DNA of 19,820 bases from CAZIVO01 sp964542765. GTDB taxonomy: Bacteria; Planctomycetota; UBA1135; UBA2386. A program made the translations under genes and the position numbers. The stretch is taken from contig CAZIVO010000066.1 of the NCBI GenBank assembly GCA_964542765.1, positions 1 to 19,820 on the forward strand, given 5' to 3'. Shown here in pieces: positions 16,752 through 19,820 of this stretch (position 1 is the first letter of the stretch; each line of letters begins with the position of its first letter). A model generated the notes under the pieces. That model did no database searches. It was not told the origin of the DNA and was given only the letters and a program-made list of their open reading frames with translations.

Positions 16752-17534
16752 ATGAGCGATTACGAGACTTTGCTGATCGAACGCGATGGCGGTGTTGTGC
16801 AGTGCATGTTCAACCGCCCCGAAGTTCGCAATGCCCTCAATCACCAGATGGTTAGGGATATCCGGGCCTTGTTGACCGAACTGTCGGCCGAGGCTTTGCC
16901 TGAGGTGTTGATTTTCGCGGGCAGCGACAAAGCCTTCGTCAGTGGGGCAGACATCTCCGAACTCAGGGATCGTCGGCGTGACGCGGCGTTTGAGCGTATC
17001 AATACGGAATTGTTTGCCGAGATAGAGAAGTTTGCGGCACCGACGATAGCCGCCGTGCGCGGGTGGGCGCTGGGTGGTGGCTGTGAATTGGCGATGGCGT
17101 GTGACCTGCGGATCGCCGGGGAAGGCGCGAGGTTTGGTCAGCCGGAGGTTGGGCTTGGCATCATTCCAGGTGCTGGCGGGTGCTACAGGTTGCCGCGGTT
17201 GGTGGGTCTTGGTCGTGCTCGCGAACTGGTGTTTACCGGGAGGATCATCGATGCCGCAGAGGCTGCCGATATCGGCCTTGTCAATCGTGTGGTGCCCGAT
17301 GCGACCGTGCTGGACGCTGCTCGCGAGTTGGCGGATGCGATCGCGAAAAACAGTAGCCTCGCTGTGCGGATGGCGAAGACCATGCTCAACGGCGCGAGCG
17401 ACATGAGTACCGACGCGCTGATGGCCTTGGAGGCGACTTCGCAAGCGGTGCTGTTTGATGATCCGGAGAAGGATGAGCGGATGACGGCGTTTCTGGAGAA
17501 GCGATCGGCGAAGGCAAGCAAGGAGTCATCGTGA
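16752..17534 (+). CDS. paaF: Enoyl-CoA hydratase (crotonase family)
   Basis: A 260-residue crotonase-fold enzyme that hydrates a 2-enoyl-CoA to the 3-hydroxyacyl-CoA. The oxyanion-hole segment is FVSGADISEL (about 65-75). The two catalytic acids are present: Glu112 in GGGCELAMACD and Glu132 in FGQPEVGLGIIPGAGG, so true hydratase activity is expected. ATG 16752 is preceded by only a weak ribosome site. Its stop overlaps the next start as GTGA (17531-17534), coupling it to the 3-hydroxyacyl-CoA dehydrogenase. Beside boxR and boxC it is well placed for the hydration step after ring opening, on the 3,4-dehydroadipyl-CoA route to succinyl-CoA and acetyl-CoA. A general short-chain beta-oxidation role is the alternative. 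The gene symbol is by analogy. Confidence 0.88.
   Translation: MSDYETLLIERDGGVVQCMFNRPEVRNALNHQMVRDIRALLTELSAEALPEVLIFAGSDKAFVSGADISELRDRRRDAAFERINTELFAEIEKFAAPTIAAVRGWALGGGCELAMACDLRIAGEGARFGQPEVGLGIIPGAGGCYRLPRLVGLGRARELVFTGRIIDAAEAADIGLVNRVVPDATVLDAARELADAIAKNSSLAVRMAKTMLNGASDMSTDALMALEATSQAVLFDDPEKDERMTAFLEKRSAKASKESS
17520..17525 (+). promoter_or_regulatory. Shine-Dalgarno site deciding the GTG start at 17531
   Basis: AAGGAG lies 5 nt before the GTG that overlaps the hydratase stop; it supports GTG as the start of the dehydrogenase. Confidence 0.65.
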
Positions 17535-18388
17535 GCGGCTCGGTAGAGAAGATCGCGGTGATTGGCGCGGGAACGATGGGCCATGGCATCGCCCATGTTG
17601 CTGCTGCCGCGGGCTATACGACATGCCTGTTCGATATAGCACAAGAGCCGCTCGATGATGGATTGAGGCAGGTGCGCGCCAACCTGGATAAGGGAGTCGA
17701 GAAGGGCAAGGTTACCGAGGCAGATCGTGACGTGACGCTGGCACAGCTTTCGGCAACGACTGACTTGAGCGAGGCTGTGGGCGATGCCGACCTGGTGATC
17801 GAGGCTGTTCCTGAAGTGCTCGACCTCAAGCGGTCGCTGTTTGCCGAGATCAGTGTGGCAGCGCCTGAGCATGCCGTTCTGGCGAGCAACACTTCCTCTT
17901 TGAGTCTCACCGAGATCGCTCGAGCCGTTCCTCGTCCCGAACAGGTGATAGGCATGCACTTTTTCAACCCGCCGCACCTGCTCAAACTGCTTGAAGTTGT
18001 GCGTGCTGAGCAGACCTCCCCGGAAGTGCTCGAAACAGTGCGGGGGGTAGGCGAGCGGATGGAGCGTGAACTCGTTGTCGTCAGTGACTCACCCGGGTTT
18101 GCCAGCAGTCGTCTGGGTATCTGTCTCGGGCTTGAGGCAATCCGTATGGTCGAGCAGGAGGTGGCCAGTGCTGAGGATATCGACAAGGCGATGGTGCACG
18201 GCTACCGACATCCGATGGGGCCGCTACGGCTCACCGATCTCGTTGGGCTTGACGTGCGCCTCAAGATCGCTGAGTACCTGCACCGTGAGTTGCAAGAAGA
18301 GCAGTTCCGGCCACCCGAACTGCTCAAGGCTCTTGTGGCCGATGGCAAGCTCGGCAAGAAGACCGGCGAGGGTTTTTACTGCTGGTGA
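17531..18388 (+). CDS. paaH: 3-hydroxyacyl-CoA dehydrogenase (3-hydroxybutyryl-CoA dehydrogenase type)
   Basis: A 285-residue NAD-dependent dehydrogenase that oxidises a 3-hydroxyacyl-CoA to the 3-ketoacyl-CoA. The N-terminal Rossmann motif IGAGTMGHGIA spans residues 11-21. IEAVPE, NTSSLSLTEIA and the catalytic His143 in GMHFFNPP follow. The C-terminal domain has DSPGF, HPMGPLRLTDLVGLD and the terminal KKTGEGFYCW. Length and order match the stand-alone HbdA/PaaH family. The start is GTG at 17531, overlapping the hydratase stop with a good AAGGAG. Its 3' end overlaps the convergent regulator by 13 nt (18376-18388), an unusually tight arrangement. With the hydratase it would carry two successive steps of lower benzoyl-CoA degradation; the final thiolase is not in view. 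Confidence 0.92.
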   Translation: MSGSVEKIAVIGAGTMGHGIAHVAAAAGYTTCLFDIAQEPLDDGLRQVRANLDKGVEKGKVTEADRDVTLAQLSATTDLSEAVGDADLVIEAVPEVLDLKRSLFAEISVAAPEHAVLASNTSSLSLTEIARAVPRPEQVIGMHFFNPPHLLKLLEVVRAEQTSPEVLETVRGVGERMERELVVVSDSPGFASSRLGICLGLEAIRMVEQEVASAEDIDKAMVHGYRHPMGPLRLTDLVGLDVRLKIAEYLHRELQEEQFRPPELLKALVADGKLGKKTGEGFYCW

Positions 18389-19143
18389 CGACGGGGCTGC
18401 CAGCCGAAGTCGGTCAGTGTGGCTTGTAATTCAGTGACTGCTTCGGCCACGGCGAGTTTTGAGGTGTCGATGGTGAGTTGGGCCTGCTGGTAGAACGGCT
18501 TGCGATTTTTTAGCAGGGTGCGCAGTTCCGCCATGGCGTTTTTGCGCTCGGCCATCGGCCGATGGTCGCCCTGATCGATGACCCGTTGCATGTGATCTTC
18601 TGGTCGTGCCTTGATCCATACCGTGGTGCATTCACGTCGTATGCGGTCAAAGGCTTCGGTGTTGTGGACGATGCCGCCTGAGAGAGCCACCACGAAAGGC
18701 TGGGGTTTGTCGAGGGCTGTTGCGACGCATTGCATCTCGAGGCGTCGGTAGTAGCTTTCGCCGTGCAGAACAAAGATCTCGGCGAGGTCGAGTCCAGCGC
18801 GGGCTTCTATTTGTTCATCGAGTTCGACAAATTCAAGCCCGAGAACTTCAGCGAGCAAGGGGCCGATCGCGCTCTTGCCGCCCCCGCGCAAGCCGAGAAG
18901 GGCAATGGCCTTGGCACCCGCGCCACCCGAGACCAGATCCTCCAGAGGTGTGCCCAGTGCCGCTGCCACTGCCGCCAACCTGCTGAGGGCGATGTTGGCA
19001 GTTCCAGCTTCAAGCTGAGCGTAGAATCTCGCACTGAGCCCACTGCGCATGGCCATTTCCTTGGCGGCGTGGCCCGCCTCCTTGCGGAGTTGTTTGACCC
19101 GCGCTCCGACCCGTTGCAACACCGCCTGACCCCGATCATCCAT
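18376..19143 (-). CDS. boxR: BoxR/BzdR-type regulator: XRE HTH plus shikimate-kinase-like domain
   Basis: A protein of about 255 residues. Residues 12-72 form a Cro/CI-type HTH (KEMAMRSGLSARFYAQLEAGTANIALSRL). Residues 80-250 resemble shikimate kinase, with P-loop GLRGGGKS (84-91), a conserved VELDEQIEARAG stretch and LSGGIV. In Azoarcus BzdR and related BoxR proteins this fusion is a repressor that binds benzoyl-CoA in the kinase-like domain. Next to boxC the same role is expected here. ATG 19143 is preferred; a GTG at 19161 adds six residues, but neither has a ribosome site. With ATG, a -10-like TATATT ends 6 nt before the start, so the message could be leaderless. It is divergent from boxC (92 bp ATG to ATG) and overlaps paaH by 13 nt at its 3' end. 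Confidence 0.9.
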   Translation of the reverse strand: MDDRGQAVLQRVGARVKQLRKEAGHAAKEMAMRSGLSARFYAQLEAGTANIALSRLAAVAAALGTPLEDLVSGGAGAKAIALLGLRGGGKSAIGPLLAEVLGLEFVELDEQIEARAGLDLAEIFVLHGESYYRRLEMQCVATALDKPQPFVVALSGGIVHNTEAFDRIRRECTTVWIKARPEDHMQRVIDQGDHRPMAERKNAMAELRTLLKNRKPFYQQAQLTIDTSKLAVAEAVTELQATLTDFGWQPRRHQQ

Positions 19144-19149
19144 TGTGGA

Positions 19150-19177
19150 AATATACTGCACAATCTATGAAAAATAA
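19150..19177 (-). promoter_or_regulatory. Candidate boxR promoter with TGCA element
   Basis: On the minus strand TATATT (19155-19150) is a good -10; TTATTT (19177-19172), 16 bp upstream, is a poor -35. TGCA at 19157-19160 lies between them. TGCA-containing operators are described for BzdR-type regulators, so autoregulation is plausible but unproven. Confidence 0.35.
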
Positions 19178-19182
19178 GGAAG

Positions 19183-19188
19183 TATAAT
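19183..19188 (+). promoter_or_regulatory. Candidate -10 element for boxC
   Basis: A perfect TATAAT sits 47 nt before the boxC ATG in a markedly AT-rich stretch (about 19145-19200), in contrast to the GC-rich surroundings. No good -35 is present at 16-18 bp spacing. Confidence 0.45.
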
Positions 19189-19202
19189 GCTTTTTCTGCT
19201 AG

Positions 19203-19219
19203 GAGGGTTCCTGACCCTC
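19203..19219 (+). repeat. Small inverted repeat in the presumed boxC leader
   Basis: GAGGGT (19203-19208) and ACCCTC (19214-19219) can pair around a 5-nt loop, downstream of the candidate -10 and upstream of the start codon. It could be a leader hairpin or an operator half-site pair; short enough to be chance. Confidence 0.3.
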
Positions 19220-19235
19220 TGGCAAGGTGCGGGGT

Positions 19236-19820
19236 ATGACCGAAACGGCTGATGGTTCCATTACCGAGACCTTCTCGTTTGAGACTCACCCGTCCCTCTA
19301 TCGCCACCTCGATCTCTCGGTGGATGGGGCGGTGGCGACGATCACCATCGAGATCCAGGAGGACGAGGGGCTCAAACCTGGCTACGCGCTCAAGCTCAAC
19401 TCCTACGATCTCGGCGTTGATATCGAACTGGCTGACGCTGTGCAGCGATTGCGTTTCGAACACCCGGAGGTTTCGTGCGTGGTGGTGACCAGCGCGCTCG
19501 AAGGCATGTTCTCGTCGGGCGCCAACATCTTCATGCTGGGCGTTCGACGCATGATTTCAAAGTGAACTTCTGCATGTTCACCAACGAGACACGACTCTAT
19601 ATCGAGGACGCCTCTGCCCACAGCGGCCAGACTTATTTGGCCGCGCTAAATGGCACGGCGTCGGGCGGCGGCTACGAACTGCCGTTGGCGTGCGAGGAGA
19701 TCTACTTGATCGATGACCGTACCTCGGCGGTCTCCTTGCCGGAGGTGCCCTACCTCGGCGTTTTGCCTGGCACCGGTGGACTCACTCGCGTGGTTGACAA
19801 GCGTATGGTGCGGCGTGATC
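19236..19820 (+). pseudogene. boxC: 2,3-epoxybenzoyl-CoA dihydrolase BoxC, frameshifted and cut by window edge
   Basis: BoxC is a crotonase-superfamily enzyme of about 550 residues that hydrolytically opens 2,3-epoxybenzoyl-CoA to 3,4-dehydroadipyl-CoA semialdehyde and formate. The first block shows LKPGYALKLNSYDLGVDIEL, RFEHPEVSCVVVTSA and FSSGANIFMLG. The frame then reads GVRRMISK and stops at 19563-19565. In the frame starting at TCG 19544 the family sequence continues without a gap: STHDFKVNFCMFTNETR, ASGGGYELPLACEE, SLPEVPYLGVLPGTGGLTRV, to the window end. So one base is missing between about 19539 and 19544. It may be a true frameshift mutation or a sequence error; no stop interrupts the continuing frame to 19820. 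ATG 19236 is preferred over an in-frame GTG at 19227. It is divergent from boxR, as expected for a regulated box operon. Confidence 0.88.

Overview
This is a GC-rich window from a Gram-negative bacterium. Two adjacent LptF/LptG-type permeases and a WaaP/InaA-type sugar kinase imply an outer membrane with lipopolysaccharide. I cannot fix the lineage. The methionine genes resemble the Xanthomonas-type metX/metB pair. The large CAP-domain protein and the tandem InaA kinase have a Planctomycetota or Myxococcota flavour, but this is an impression, not a placement. Genes are densely packed, with frequent ATGA, GTGA and TGATG overlaps. I see no tRNA, rRNA, insertion sequence, CRISPR array or prophage gene.

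Layout: (1) 1-2684, plus strand, methionine branch: 3' end of a homoserine dehydrogenase, a MetX-like homoserine O-acyltransferase, and a cystathionine gamma-synthase-type PLP enzyme. The metX end is damaged: about 20 nt covering the catalytic Gly-His-Asp motif appear deleted. The shifted frame runs into metB, giving an apparent 746-residue fusion. (2) 2665-5696, plus: a PcrA/UvrD helicase coupled to a short sigma-54-type AAA+ protein with no sensor and no HTH. (3) 5798-8386, plus: a membrane-anchored protein with TPR-like helices and a C-terminal CAP/SCP domain. (4) 8408-9910, minus: a tandem lipopolysaccharide-kinase-like protein, divergent from (5) 10123-12290, plus: lptF and lptG homologues. 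(6) 16536-12363, minus: a compact operon of cysteine desulfurase, mutS and a small [2Fe-2S] ferredoxin-like protein. (7) 16752-18388, plus: enoyl-CoA hydratase and 3-hydroxyacyl-CoA dehydrogenase. (8) 19143-18376, minus: a BoxR/BzdR-type regulator (XRE HTH plus shikimate-kinase-like domain), divergent from (9) 19236-19820, plus: boxC, cut by the window edge and interrupted by a one-base frameshift.

Regions 7-9 form the edge of an aerobic benzoyl-CoA (box) pathway cluster. BoxC opens the ring epoxide, the regulator is expected to sense benzoyl-CoA, and the hydratase/dehydrogenase pair fits the later beta-oxidation of the C6 product. Regions 4-5 fit lipopolysaccharide modification and export. 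The most notable observations are the two broken reading frames (metX and boxC), the DNA-binding-domain-less sigma-54 activator behind the helicase, and the unusual CAP and tandem-kinase architectures. I did not find a convincing wholly new multi-gene system.
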